Shown: positions 1 to 12,720, counted from the stretch's first letter. The stretch is DNA of 64,000 nucleotides from Atopsyche davidsoni (GCA_022113835.1 JAILWY010000010.1:6597501-6661500); one strand, 5' to 3'. The notes: generated from the letters alone by a model not told the origin. Made by a program: numbers and translations.

Positions 1-360
1 GACTTTGCGGCAAGATGTTATGCCATAGAAACATCTGCGTTTCTGTCCATAATTCTTCTTTATTACTCGTGGTGACTGCGCTGCTCTCAAATTATATTCC
101 AGTTCACTTTTTTCAATTAATTCCGACGAGTACTTGGAATTTTATTAGAAAAAAAAAAAAACATTTTAAGGTAATAAAGCATTCATTAAATTAGGCTTAG
201 GTATGGTAAATATCGTATTTCCGTTTGCTAAGAGAGAATGCTTTTTAATATTTTTTTACTTCATGGAAATATTTTTAAAATCCTCTCTGAGCTTTAACAA
301 AAATGTTTGCCTACGTAGCAAGCTGAAAGCGTTTGATTTTGAGAGCGTATGTAAAAAAGA
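1..360. other. AT-rich stretch, no gene seen
   Basis: Homopolymer A and T runs are common (for example an A run near 150-162). Short open frames here show no recognisable domain. I see no feature in this stretch. Confidence 0.6.
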
Positions 361-600
361 TAGGGAGATAAAGAATTGCTCCTAAGGGATTTCCGGCGGC
401 ACCCACAAGGCATGTAAAATCTACCGAAAATGGCAAAGTGTATTTGCCATTCAGAAGTGAGCCGCGGTGGGCATACAGAGCGACACGAGACCCGAATCAA
501 ACCCACCATCACCTCCACGGTCGCTTTGTCTGCCTCCACAGTGTACACTCATAATGGCCATTAGCGTCCAATTTCACAATTAAATTACCCGGCGCTGCAA
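361..600. other. GC-raised island with perfect stem-loop; candidate regulatory element
   Basis: GC rises clearly above the flanks and the long A/T runs disappear. A perfect 9-bp stem is present: AATGGCAAA at 429-437, loop GTGTA, TTTGCCATT at 443-451. The only reading frames across it are short and unlike any protein I know. A noncoding regulatory element is one explanation; a decayed exon or old repeat is another. Cross-species conservation is not visible from here. Confidence 0.3.
429..451. other. Perfect 9-bp stem-loop
   Basis: AATGGCAAA and its exact reverse complement TTTGCCATT are separated by five bases. It could be a paired binding site for a dimeric factor or a short RNA hairpin. It is too short for a microRNA precursor. 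Confidence 0.5.
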
Positions 601-2440
601 TATTCTCATATCTGCTTTTTATTTCCAGTCTAGCACAAAAAAACGTTTGTGTATTGTTACTGTTTTTATTGCTTTTTCCTCAATAGATATTTTCGTTGTT
701 TGTAGATTTGCTTTGATGATTTGTCTTCTATGTTTATAGAAGCAATAAGTTGTGTTGGTATTTTGATTTCGGTAATATTTTAAATCGTCCGTTTCTAGAA
801 TTGTTTTTATAAATTACTGGCGATCAAAAAAATTATTATTTGAAAAAATATCCTACTAATAGGAATTATTTGATATTTCACATAAAGGTTACAATAGAGG
901 TTCTTTTCCTTTAGTCTAATTTTATTATTTATGTATATACGAGTAAGAAATGCTTTTTATCGGACAAAAAAAAATTATTAGTAGTAATTTTAATATATTA
1001 AATTAAATAATAATAGACCTTTTTATTTTCTTATGCAAAATAACACGAAAATGTCACCCTAAACGCGAATATGGTTTCTCTGTCTCCATAAAGCAAAGTT
1101 CAGATTCATAGATTTCCGATACTTCTTTTATATTTTCAAGACTTTGATCTTGCTTTCGGTAGAAAACCTTAAAAGTGTTTGCACGTTCCAAATGGGGGAT
1201 TTGAGGAAACTGAATAATTTCCACCCTTATGTTTCGATGCAATGAACGGAAGACCTCCCTTTCAATTATCACAGAATCCCCCGACCGTTCTCAATCGGAG
1301 AAGGCTAAGGGTATTGATAACTTTTATTAATTATTTGTAATTTGGCAACTCTACTTGTGACATTTTGAACAAGTCTGCTTTTTAATTAAATTTGAATTTC
1401 AACACGTGTTTATGAAGAAATCATGCCTTGAGAAAATTCAAAACTACTATTTAAAGAAACAAAACCGTTTTAGCATATATACTTACCAATGAAGTATATT
1501 AATTTTATATTTTGATTAAATGAAACCAATAAAAGGATGAAATAATTTAAACAGATGTGTATAAAATTCTAAAACATAGCTTCCGTAGAAGTCTTTTGTG
1601 CTTTTATGTAAAAAGTTTGAACTCAATTTAGGTTTAGAAAACACGTATACGCGACCTGTGATAGCTTTGGCAGAGGAGTAGCGGAGTCGTTAAGGTTAGA
1701 ATAGAAGCTTGGAGAGCCAGCATAAACTTTTCAGGCTACTGTGTCCTCCGTTCTTTTCAATGGAGATTACAATTTCAAAACATCCATAAAGGACTGAATT
1801 TAAAAGACGCATTAGGTGCCTTATTTTATACCTTTGAAGTGTGAAACGGTGACTCAAATCGAACGCCATTGACAAAACAGCATCCGAATGTATTTTTTGC
1901 TCTTTTTACTTTGGCTCGCTATAAAGTGTGCGTCCTCACTCCCTCGGGAATTTACACATCTACAACGATCACGAATGAAAAATGGGCTGTTGTGACTTTT
2001 TGTGTTTTTGTGGAAACTGTTTTTTTATCATACATAAAAAACATTTTCTTTTCAAATATAAATATACATAATTTAATAAAAATATGTTTCTTGTTTATCA
2101 AATTCTAAATTGATTTTAACTAGTTAACTATTTCACATTTATTTCGGTTTATTCAATATTAATTTTAATGTTATAAGAAAAACTTTTATAGTTTTTTTAA
2201 CTTTCTGGATTTGATGATAAATAGTGTTTCGCAATTTATTTGTCTTTTCGGCTGTTTGTGACGAAAAAGAAAGAACGATGCGAGTATTTCGAGAAAAGAC
2301 TCAATCGCAGTTACTTAAAAGAAATTCAATAAGAAATATATAAAATACAAACCGTAGATTTAAAAAATCCCTGAAAATATTTACGTACTTGGGTATAAAC
2401 GTGACAAAAGGGAATACAATGCGAAATGTGATCAAAATTT
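601..2440. other. AT-rich stretch, no gene seen
   Basis: Mostly A/T-rich low-complexity sequence. Segments at about 1060-1310 and 1640-1770 have more mixed composition but no long frame, splice-bounded exon or RNA gene that I recognise. Confidence 0.55.
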
Positions 2441-2620
2441 GTATTGTATTTGACGGCTTTAAGCTCTCAGGCGACTGGCAGCCGTTTATCTCTCTTCAGG
2501 TGACAGTGACATCAGCCGACAATAAAATAAATCAGGCGCCTTTTATTTGAACGAATTGAGGATGCGTCGAAAGCGCGACTTCGACGGCGTGTATTTTAAA
2601 TGAGAAAAGCCTGCCTTACC
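2441..2620. other. GC-raised island with short palindrome; candidate regulatory element
   Basis: A compact block of mixed composition in AT-rich surroundings. It contains a perfect 6-bp inverted repeat (GTCGAA at 2566-2571, TTCGAC at 2580-2585) and ATAAAA/TTTATT cores of the type bound by posterior Hox or Caudal-like homeodomains. No coding frame is evident. The assignment as cis-regulatory DNA is inference. Confidence 0.28.
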
Positions 2621-3290
2621 TCTGTATCTGTATTGTGTATGGAGAGTTGTTAGAAAATGCTAATCAGGAGTTCTTGCATTCTTACGCGAAGAATTCTCTC
2701 ACTTTGCTTGGAATTTTCTCACTCGTTTGCCGTGTATCTGACGATGGCTTTCATTGGCAGTCTTATGAGAATTATTACCCGCGTGGTGTGATTAAAAAAT
2801 ACCTTGACATAAACTAACAAATAAATATATTATATGTTCATATAAAAAAAAATGTTGAATTTCATTTCAATGACATGGTCAATGTTTGATGCCTTTAACA
2901 CATAATTGTTGCTCTGAAAGGGTAAATTTTTTTTGGATTGGAATACTTTTTCATAATTTATACATTTTCAAAGCTCATTATTTATTTTAGTATCATAAAA
3001 GCATAATACTTATTATTATGATAACAGAGATTTTCTATTTTGGTAAAAACTGGTTTACTAAAACTTCAAGTCAATTTCTACGGAAGACGTCTATATTTTA
3101 AACACCATATTGCCAAAGCAAACTTAGCGTTAGGTCAATATGTATAAGCCATCGCTTAAACTTTTATCATTTTACTTATATATTTTACATTATAAATTAT
3201 ATATTTAATTATATGAATTATATTGAAATTTATATCTTCATATTACAGATAAAAGATTTGAGTAAAAGCGTTTCGTATTAAATGAGATTG
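2621..3290. other. AT-rich stretch, no gene seen
   Basis: A 60-codon frame at 2635-2817 has no recognisable motif. The rest is A/T-rich. I see nothing to annotate. Confidence 0.55.
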
Positions 3291-3540
3291 AATTTTAAAA
3301 TGATGGGTGCGTAATTGTGTCGTCAATTTCAAAGAAATTGGGATATTTGGTTTTTTTCAGGCAACAGCAAACTGCCTGACATCAATTTGAGGCTCGCTTG
3401 ACCCGCACATAAATCTAGATCACTGATCGTAGGCCCCTCCATTACTCCGGGTATATAAGAATGGCCACCCAACCACGCATCCCAGCAATACCATAACGGT
3501 TTAACTCTAAAATCCGAGAATAAAATATCGTCCCATGGAA
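3291..3540. other. GC-raised island with a TATA-like motif
   Basis: Mixed-composition block. It holds a 6-bp inverted repeat (CAGGCA ... TGCCTG, about 3359-3380) and a TATATAAG at 3452-3459 in less AT-rich context than usual. A TATA promoter would start transcription near 3480-3490 on the plus strand, but I see no strong initiator and no downstream gene, so promoter function is only a possibility. Confidence 0.22.
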
Positions 3541-5040
3541 GAGCGCCTGTTAAAGTTTACGTCTTTTTACTGAAAGTTTAATTCTGTAACCATCGTTGGT
3601 ATTGCATAAAATTTAACGTATTAAAATAAAATTTTATCGCAGAAATATAGTCAAATATTTAACGTCCACTAATATAAGATACTTTATATAGATGCACACT
3701 TAGCAATGTGTATTAACGAAGCATTTGAAATTTATTGTTATCATCTACTGAACAGCCAAACTGTACGATGTACATGTTTTTCAACAAACAGTTTGTGATA
3801 AAGAGTATGAATATTAATAATATATTCTGTAGCATTTATTTTGTGTTCAATTCTCTATAGATATTTTATCTCAAGGATTGCCGTGCAAAAAAATACGTTT
3901 GCTTTCTACTTGTTCATTGTAAAATGTTTTATCTTGTTAAGCTTAGCAACAAGTCCGAAAGTGATATTTGTCGCCGTATCCAAGTAAAATATTATATTTC
4001 ACAAACATGATTAACACCTTACAGTCCCACGCAAACATTGTGTTACATCATCTAATTATTTACCTTGCCATGCCCGAACTATAAATTACCACATCTGCTA
4101 ACCTTTGAATACATATTTCAATTTGGACAGGGGATTCATACTAATTATTTTACAATTAAGTCACAATCCCTCACCTCCACCTTGTTCAGTTACTGAGACT
4201 CTAATGCTAGATATTATTATTATGTATAATTAATTATTAAGATGTTATATGTAGTTACCTTTTAACGAGAACTTTATTATTAAAGGAAAATTTTGCCATT
4301 GTCCATCACTATCTCAAAAAATTTAATTCAACACTACATATGATAATTTTGAGTAACCTAGTCATTTTTACTGCTTATATGATTGTTACTACCTTTAGTA
4401 ACACATGAGGTAATATCACTTCTATTCCATACAAGAGACTCGTGTGACTAAAGAAGCTATAAAGAATATAAATATTATTTTTCATGGAAAGTTTTGGTTT
4501 TCGTTTAAATACTACAGTCAAAGCTTTAAAAGAACTTCGCAAAGAAATCTGGTATGTTAGAAGTTTTCGAGTCTCCAGCAGAATTTATGCTACGTAAATA
4601 TCGTGTTGTTTTTTCAACGTGGGCGATATCTTTGATTAAGACCTTTGATAAAATTTATCAAAGAAATCATTTATTTTTAACTGCTTATAGTCTGAAGTTT
4701 TACATTTAATATTAAAATTTTAAAATATAATACGTAAATATATAGAATGTTAAAATTTGCTATAAGTTTATTCCTATAAAATGTTTTAAACATTCAATGT
4801 TGAAATAATATTTTATTTTTTAAAAACTTTAAATTAAAATTATACGTAAAACAAGTATTTAATAATTCTATTAAATTCAATCATAAAAAATTAATGAAAT
4901 ATATTTCAAATGATTACAAACGACGTGTCTATATAAAGAAAGCTTATACATATTAACATTTCGCAATATAATGATTTAATATCTAGGTAAAATTAATGAG
5001 TACTTTGTTGTTATAAATGAAGTAATATTAAACAATACTC
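3541..5040. other. AT-rich stretch, no gene seen
   Basis: Low-complexity A/T-rich sequence with frequent stops in every frame. No RNA gene, repeat array or exon was recognised. Confidence 0.55.
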
Positions 5041-5330
5041 GCCTAACTTACTCCGGCTTACACAAACTTTGAGTGTTCGACTTTAACTTCACCGCGAGCA
5101 GGCCCGTGTGTGTGCTCGTCAAATTTTGAAACCTCACAAATAGGGTGAAGCAAGTTTGGAGAACAGCAAAACTCCAGGCACGATTTCTTGAGGGCATATC
5201 ATGGAACTGTGAATTTTACCGCAAGGATGTGAAGCCCAAACTTGCATGACGTCCAACAAATAATACCTACTAACTTTACCCTGTCTAATGCAATCAAGGG
5301 TCTGGTTGGAATTTAGCAGTTACATAATGT
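5041..5330. other. GC-raised island, unassigned
   Basis: Composition is more balanced than the flanks for about 280 bp, with a short GT run near 5107-5114. No open frame of useful length crosses it. It may be a regulatory element or an old insertion. Confidence 0.22.
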
Positions 5331-6820
5331 TTTGGTATTTCCATGCGCATAAACACTTTAGCAAAAACAACTACACCAAATGCGTTCAATATGCATAAGA
5401 ATTGAAATATAATATTTGAGTTGGTTAAAAATATTTGTCCACCAACGAAAGGCATATATTATTACGAAACAAAAATATTTAAACCTTTTTTATTACGAAT
5501 CTTTATTAACTTGTAGAAACAAGTAAACAATATTTAAAAATATCGTAATTGAATTTTTCTGCTGTTTTCTGATTTGAATTCCTTTTTTTTTTTCGGACGG
5601 ATTATTTGTATAGTATTTACTACCTATAATATGATATGTAAAATGGCGTTTTGAATTCTAATTTTGTGCTTGAAATAATTTTAATATTTAAAAAAGTTGT
5701 GTTAAACTTATTCCTTAGCGCGGAATACCTTGTCAAGAAATATAACATAAAATAAGTTAAAAAAGCTGACTTGTAATAAAATTATTAATTATGAATAGAT
5801 TTCCAGTTTTGTGACACTGGCTAAATTAGTTAAGAAGTTCTCTTAACGCCTGAATTTTTATTTAGTTACAAAGTTGGAGATATAATTCAGTCAACTCTGA
5901 TGAAGAACCAAGATAACAGATATAAAACACTTTAATTACATTTCACTTCTAATTTTCTTCGCTTCATGTTAAATTTCATTTTTGCTTAAATGACCGAATT
6001 GTCAACCATAAAATAAATAAATAAAAATTACTTTTTGCATTTCTTACTTATGTAATTTATCTGCGTTTAATTAACCCTATTGGTTATCAATTATTAAATT
6101 AATCATAAATAAAAAAATATATTTCGTCGCACTGATAACAATTTTAATTTTAATACTTACTATTCAAATTTACAGCATCTATAATGCTTAAAATGTAATA
6201 AATGCAGAATATTTTAGGTGCTCTCATACACTCACATACTTTTTATAGAATCACTTTGATATAAAGTGCTTTCAAAATTACTGGGATATAATCCATTGAC
6301 TCCATATTGAATCCAAATTGATATTTTTTCTTACAACGTGTCTACCAATCGATCCGAAAACATCGAAGAATGTCAAACTTTTCGTCGCTCCGAGTCAATT
6401 CTATTCAAATACTATTCACATAGTTCTAACTCACACTATCGTTTTACAAAAATATATCAATGTCACTGGTTAGATTGAATAACAAAAAAATATTCTAACT
6501 TAAGCAGTCCACAATCTTTTGACTTATAAGAATTTTTATATAAACCCAAAGCTTCTAGGTAGATTGAAAAATTTGTTGAAAAATACGGATTGATTGTGGA
6601 ATTAAATTAAATTACAGCTGGGCGTGTTAAATTGGCAATATTAATTATACCCATTGTGCAGCGTTTTTGAATATTATTAGAAGCCTTTGGGTATAATATT
6701 TGTTAAAATTCAAACATATCAGCTCAAGTTACTATTGAAAACTGAACAAGTTAACTGATTTGAGAGTAAGATACAAACTATTCGTTAATATTAAAAAAAT
6801 CTACAAAATTAAAAGGAACC
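5331..6820. other. AT-rich stretch, no gene seen
   Basis: Nothing recognisable; high A/T with many short homopolymer runs. Confidence 0.55.
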
Positions 6821-7080
6821 ATGATGTGTGAAGGGACGGGTTCAACCCATACACCGCTAGACGTGAGAATAAAAACGCTCAGGGTAACGATCATTTGTAA
6901 AGTTTTTTTAGCTTCGCAAAAAGCGGATGGGGGTTGAATAAGGAAGTGGGGACATGATGATAACCGAGTTTTTCTGAGAATGTACCACCAGCCTTCTTTA
7001 CGGATGGCTAAGAAATTGCCTAATGACTTTGGCTATAGTGTGATCCTTTTTTACTTAGACAATGGCCGGGCCTTTCAATA
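6821..7080. other. Mixed-composition block, unassigned
   Basis: A GC-raised patch containing GTTCAACCC at about 6839-6847. That fits the RNA polymerase III B-box consensus, but no A box lies at a suitable distance upstream, so it is not called a tRNA. No coding frame is evident. Confidence 0.2.
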
Positions 7081-8160
7081 AAGAAAAACGCCGCATTTAG
7101 AAGAAAGATTTTTTTCAAATTTGATTAAAAACATTTTCAAATCTTTTGTCTATTTCTCAGAGCTATAAATTAAGTTTATAATAGATTAGTATTAATTTGT
7201 AATTTTTCACATAAAGCAACACAAAAGATTTATTTTCTTAGTTTCAGTAAAGGAAGCGAGGCTTTTGTATATTTGATTCCGAATACATAAATGTACATAA
7301 AGAAAAGCTCTTATAAAATACCCCGAGGCGAGCTATAGTGATGTACTTTTGAACGATTGTATCAACGGAAGTCTACGATGCTTCATTAATGTTTGCCTAA
7401 CTGAAAGAAAAAAAAACATTGCTTTTAATATAACATTGATATTCTTCCATAATTTATATTTTTTTGAAGCTGTAGGAATTTTGAGTAACATAAAATTATT
7501 TCAAAAATAAAAATAAAATCAAACCATATACGTTTCCAAATATATCAAAACTACTCAAAAGTTTTTGATCAACAAAATCGTTAATAACCGATAATAAAAT
7601 TATATTATTGGATATTGAATGCCAATATTGACAATAAACTAGCGAATGATGACAGTTTCTCGACACGTTAAAAATCTTTTTCAAAATTTAGTGTGCAGTA
7701 AAAATACATTTTTACTCCGCTAAAATATTATCAAAACTTTATACGGTTTCAGTTAAGTGTCAAAGAAATCCATAAAATTATTTTTATGAGTTTTTTTCAA
7801 ACCTCGTGTTACGATAATTATAATTTGGTAATCATAAAAATAAACTTATAAAAAATAAGTTTAAGCCGAGTATCACTGCAGATAATATACTTTGTTCAAA
7901 TAAACATATTGTCGGTTTTATTATTTATACTGGTAATTTAAAATGAAATACAAATAGACCCAACACAAGCAATGTTGTTGTATTATTCTAAGACAATACT
8001 TAAAAAAAATTGTGCTTAACCTTTGCCTTTAACTTAAAATATTAATTGAAAAATCGTTGATTCTTTAAAGGTTAAACGATTTTACTTTTTTTATAAAATT
8101 CAAAACAATCACTTTCCAGCGATAATTTATTTTCGTAATGTCGTTTTGAATGTACAAACA
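7081..8160. other. AT-rich stretch, no gene seen
   Basis: A/T-rich with a chance 62-codon frame on the minus strand (7496-7684). No recognisable gene, RNA or repeat. Confidence 0.55.
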
Positions 8161-8530
8161 ATAAAATGAACGCTGTAATCTTTTTCACTCGGAGAGGCTT
8201 TGTCACTGCCAAAACGGCAATAAAAACGTCTATCATGTCACACGAATTACTGAATAAATTGTGTCAGTGGAATGACTGAATAAATTTCGTCATGCTTCGG
8301 CCGCTATTATAATTAAACCAGGCGTGAGTTATTGTTATTGTAACAAGCGGGCACGTGACCCGCGGTGCTTGTCCGCGATGCACCGCCACTGTGTTTAGGA
8401 CGATATCTTGTCACATCCATTCGCCAATTAAATTTAGTGTACACGTAATGGCCGACAGTTTGTCATGGCAACGGCAGAGGCGTCATGTGGCAGCCTCTCG
8501 GGTGACGGTTCTATAACGCAATTTAAAATA
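8161..8530. promoter_or_regulatory. Strong candidate cis-regulatory island with CACGTG E-box
   Basis: About 370 bp of balanced composition with frequent CpG, sharply bounded by AT-rich DNA. It contains a CACGTG E-box at 8352-8357 set in a near-palindrome (GGGCACGTGACCC). ATAAAA, TTTATTG and AATTAAA cores typical of homeodomain targets lie nearby. CACGTG is the core bound by Myc/Max and Clock/Cycle type bHLH dimers. There is no long open frame in keeping with an exon. A regulatory role is inferred from composition and site content only. Confidence 0.35.
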
Positions 8531-9265
8531 ACTAGAATGATTAAAACAACGCTAATTCTGTGATGGAATTTATCGTCAATACTTTTTTTAAATAAATACG
8601 GGTACAACCAAAAACAACGCTTAGTTTTTTTACCCGCCCAACAAGTAATCAGTGAAAGACTATTTTTTATCAATGTGTATGTATCTGTATAATATATTCT
8701 TAAGGATTTAGTGTTTGTGATTATGAAGTTGTTCTGTGAAGATATTTAATAGGTTTATTAGCTGTCATAAAAATTTATATTAAAGGGCTAACTTGGAATA
8801 GGCGATGCGTGTTAATTACATGTCAATATTATCAAGATATATAGTCATTAAATAGAGCCATTCGTATTATCGTAATAAGCCACCAGTTAGCTAGTCCATT
8901 ATTATTGCCAGGCGCTTAATTAACTAGCCAGGTAATATAGCAGTGATGTAAACTAAGAGGAATTATCTGCAAATTATGCACTCTATAACTTTATCAATAA
9001 AATAATAATTTTTAAAAATATGAGGTGCAACTATTTTCCACGATTTGCCATTAATCCTTAAATGTTACTTAATTACTAAAATATATTTTTATGTTTTCAA
9101 TATCAGGCTTTTTGTACAAGTAAAAATACTATTTAAAGCAACTTAATATCATCAAATCGATTTCCTAGTTCTAATATAAATATATAAATTAAAAAAATAA
9201 ACCATTTAATTTTAAACATACAACAATTACAATATTTGTATATCTATCCTATCAAATTAACTAAT
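8531..9265. other. AT-rich stretch with homeodomain-type cores
   Basis: Mostly AT-rich. The part at 8770-8960 is less repetitive and carries several TTAATTA/TAATTA-like cores and TAGCTAG/CTAGCCA words, which may be an extension of regulatory DNA. No gene is recognised. Confidence 0.35.
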
Positions 9266-9271
9266 AATATG

Positions 9272-9297
9272 TATATATATATATATGTGTGTGTGTA
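9272..9297. repeat. Compound (TA)n(TG)n microsatellite
   Basis: About eight TA units run directly into about six TG units. Simple sequence repeat; no function is implied. Confidence 0.9.
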
Positions 9298-9480
9298 TTT
9301 ATAATCATGCGCATCACACATCAGAACTAAAAAATATTTTTATGTATAAAATATTTTTTATTGTTTGCTAATTAATTAAAATTGTCAGTTTCCTTTGTTG
9401 CTTAATTATTTTATTTTTTTTATCTAAATATTTTGATCTACCAAACTCTTTTCGCATGGTAACAGCAAAATAAATCAGTG

Positions 9481-9680
9481 ATCATATTGGATTTGCGTAC
9501 AAATATTGGCCAGGTAAACACTTGCAGCCGCCACGCTTGCCTTTCCCGTTTATATTTCATCTTGAATTAATTTCTGGCCGTGCCTGTTTCCCGTGCGAAC
9601 AACAGATGTCACCGAACTGCACTGTCACTCCCGAGATGTTATTCAAATAATAACGTCCCGACTGAATTACAAATCTACTT
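9481..9680. other. GC-raised island, candidate regulatory element
   Basis: Balanced composition for 200 bp, with a GTAAACA word (Forkhead-type core) near 9516 and several CpG. No coding potential is evident. Candidate noncoding element. Confidence 0.28.
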
Positions 9681-9810
9681 CATCACAAACTTGATATTAC
9701 ATTCCAATTTAAATAATAATAATAATGATGTAAATATTAATATCCCCTAGACAGGTAACCTTCCAAACTTTGAGATATGATTAACCGCTGTAGCGCCGTA
9801 ATAAAGTTTA

Positions 9811-9830
9811 CGTCGGTTATAGAACCGACG
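9811..9830. other. Perfect 8-bp stem with 4-base loop
   Basis: CGTCGGTT at 9811-9818 and AACCGACG at 9823-9830 are exact reverse complements around the loop ATAG. This compact, GC-containing hairpin stands out in AT-rich sequence. Its function is unknown. Confidence 0.5.
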
Positions 9831-10520
9831 GAATAGTCCAAACTACATCAAATATAATTATTTTTTGTCCGTCACATTTTATGTGATAAAAGATTGAACA
9901 ATTTAAATGAAAAATAAAAATAAAAAACGATTCAATTGCAAAAATCTTTTAGCTTTAGGTTGAATAAAATTGTTCGTTGTTTTAAATTAAACTAAATCAA
10001 TTGCAATTGCAGCCGGTCGAATCCAATTTAAATGCGAGGTTTAATAATTATACTTTAAATACAATTCATTGTAAACTAATGCGTTCTAGTAGTTATAAAT
10101 TTGCGAACTAAATGTTTCGCACAAAATTTATCTCGCAATGCGAATCAATGCAATTTAAATATTGTGTTACTGTCGTACATAATAATTAACTGCCAATAAA
10201 AACCATTTTTGCTACTGGGGGTAATTGTGAAATTCTAGTCCCTTTGTAATGGTTTTGTTGGATGTGCAAATAAAATAAAATGAGACAATTATTTCTCACA
10301 TTTATTTAATGTATGAACGCAAACGTTTAGTTTTATAAACGATGTGAAGAGTTTTCATACTTACAATTTTTTTTATTATGAAATTAATGTATGTGCATAA
10401 ATATAAAGTTATCATATAATACGTGTATCACAAAGCGAAGTAGAGATTCCGGTGAGAAGATGAAACTAAATTTGTAACTTTTTAATAAAGTATGTCATTA
10501 TTTAGGTGGAATCACTTATT
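9831..10520. other. AT-rich stretch, no gene seen
   Basis: A/T-rich sequence without recognisable genes or repeats. Confidence 0.55.
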
Positions 10521-10780
10521 AACGCGAAACTGAACCCATATGAAAGTCAGCTTATGGAAATCCTGGCCGTGTTATAAAGCAAATAACAAGTTTATCTATA
10601 CCCTCGCACTTGGTAATTCATGGCTGGGCGGCCGCAGGGCGCACGGCCCTCGCGTCTGCCGAACATATTGAAAAATATATTACATCACACTGGCGACTGG
10701 TGGGCATGCAAAGTAGGCCTGCGCCACCCCGCCTCAAACTTCAGCGTCAATCTCCACACACGTGCACTTTGTATGTTCAG
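10521..10780. other. GC-raised island, candidate regulatory element or exon
   Basis: Contains a GCGGCCGC site and neighbouring GC-rich words at about 10627-10665, then a balanced segment to 10760. An 86-codon plus-strand frame (10620-10880) starts here, but it drifts into AT-rich sequence and shows no domain. Noncoding is the simpler reading. Confidence 0.28.
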
Positions 10781-11400
10781 CAAACATAGCCATTCTTCTA
10801 TTAACGCACAAGTGAACGTTCATACCAAGAGAATTCCCAATGTTAAAAAATTAAAGCTAAAAATAAATATGTTTCGCTAAAATGAATCTCTTTGACTCGA
10901 GAGTATAAAATTGAATTTACTTGTAAATGTATTCACATAATTAAAAAAACGATGAACACTGTAAATTAATGCTGTTTCTAGTATATTGTAGAATCGCCTT
11001 TATTCTTGCGGTCTGGTTTTATTTTTAAGTAGCGTACTTGAAGGTTTTTCGTTGTGATATAAAAATATTCACGCAGTTATTTGAATAAAAGAAATTGTTA
11101 TTTTAAATTAAAAAAAACAACTTAAATACGATATTTTATTAGAAACCCTCAAAAACAGTTTATTTTTGCAATTTATATTTCCTTTTTTTGGTTGGTTTTG
11201 GTGGTTTTGTTGTATTCGTAAATATAATATTTTATTAATAACACAATGCATGAAAATCTTCAATTGAGCTTTTGGTCAAAAATATAATATAGCAAAATAA
11301 ATGTTAATTATCATTTGTTTTGAAGGTTCAGTAATCGAAAATCAAAATTTAAAAATCATAAAGTTAAAATGCTTTGCAGGAAAATAAAGTAATTGCCTAA
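10781..11400. other. AT-rich stretch, no gene seen
   Basis: Low-complexity A/T-rich DNA; nothing recognised. Confidence 0.55.
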
Positions 11401-11790
11401 TATGCCCCACGGGTCAAATATTTTATAAAATAAATAATTTTTGCTTTATTTAAATTCACGTTGAGCTTCTCTGATGAAAATGTCATTAGCGTTTTTCCGA
11501 TGCCAAAAAGTCAGATTATATTGAAAAAATATTTTGACCTGCCTAATTTCGACCCCCTAATATTGAGTGAGGGCAACTTAGTCTAATGGCAGGTTTTGGT
11601 GACAGCCAATCAATGTTACATCAGCGCCCTGGCGTTTAGCGCATGCCTGGCCAAAATATTTCGGCTAAGGAAGAACTTCCAAATATTACGATAGGATAAT
11701 CTAATCGCCACAATAAAGCTTCTCGAAAACTACTAACAGGGTAGATGAGAAACTACTTGTAGCACACACGCCATGTTGCTTAATGGTGCT
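11401..11790. other. Mixed-composition island
   Basis: The part at 11540-11670 is markedly less AT-rich, with the words GCGCCCTGGCG and GCGCATGC. No open frame of note. Candidate noncoding element, weakly supported. Confidence 0.25.
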
Positions 11791-12400
11791 AAAGATTATA
11801 TTATAATATATACTGAAAGATAAATTTGCAAAGAAACTCATCTGCTGTGTTTTATTTAAACACTTTAACAGGGAAAGAATAAGTCAAATCTTAAAAATCA
11901 ACCATGCATAAATACAATGAAAGCATAAAAGAAAAGTGAGATCAATGATCTTTTCTTTAAGTCTTCATTCCAAACTTTGTCACTCTGGAGTTATATTACA
12001 AACAAAAAACAATTTTCCGTTTCCGTTTGAATACAAACAGTTTAAAGTAAATTTACTTCCCTTTATAAATTTTATTCTTTCTCGTTATTCACGCTCAATG
12101 ACCATGCTTTACTATCCAGAAATTTAAAAGCTGAGAATTGTTGTACCAGCAGAATTCGCAGTGGAGAGGAAATAAAAACGATGAAGAACACTTCGAATGC
12201 AACCGATTTATTTTATTAAACAAAGACATTCAGTAATAAAAATGAATTTTGATGGCTTCAAAAAGAAATAATGCCTAAACTTTTTAATGTCATTCGAAAA
12301 TAACGAAATACGTATAATAGCTATAAGAAATATTTTTGCGAATGTTAAATTATTCTTGAATTATTTGTTTATTAAGAAGCGTTAGTTAGCTAGCCTCCAG
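11791..12400. other. AT-rich stretch, no gene seen
   Basis: A 63-codon frame at 11936-12127 looks like chance in AT-rich DNA. Nothing else recognised. Confidence 0.5.
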
Positions 12401-12720
12401 TGAGACAATGAACAGATTGAGAGCTGCTTTTGTGTATAGGCTGGTCATGAAAGTTTCTCATTGATGGGTCGTCACGAGGGGAGGTGGGAGGGGTTGTTGG
12501 GAACCAAAGGGTCGGTAATCACCGAGCCGACACATTTCCATGGCAAAGGCCGCAACCGGCGCGGCCCACCAAATAATCTGTTTTTTAATTAGACCATCGA
12601 ATGTCCAAATTCCCCCCTAATACCCTGAATTATTAATCATTTAATTTAATGTAATTTCAAGCCATTGTGTTGATTGGACCTCTTTGATTGCCATGCTGAA
12701 AGCTTTTATTTATCGGAGGA
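12401..12720. promoter_or_regulatory. Strong candidate cis-regulatory island
   Basis: A GC-rich core at 12465-12570 (G-rich run, then GCCGCAACCGGCGCGGCC) passes into a block with TTTAATTAGA, TTAATCATTTAATTTAAT and GATTGGAC words to about 12700. A GC-rich core beside clustered TAAT homeodomain cores is typical of insect developmental enhancers. No coding frame crosses the segment. Function is inferred, not shown. Confidence 0.35.

Noticed and set aside
6069..6090. TTAACCCTATTGG as another piggyBac-type end
   Set aside because: No inverted partner with TTAA was found nearby.
6835..6850. GTTCAACCC B-box match
   Set aside because: No A box upstream; it lies within a small GGGTT/AACCC palindrome instead.
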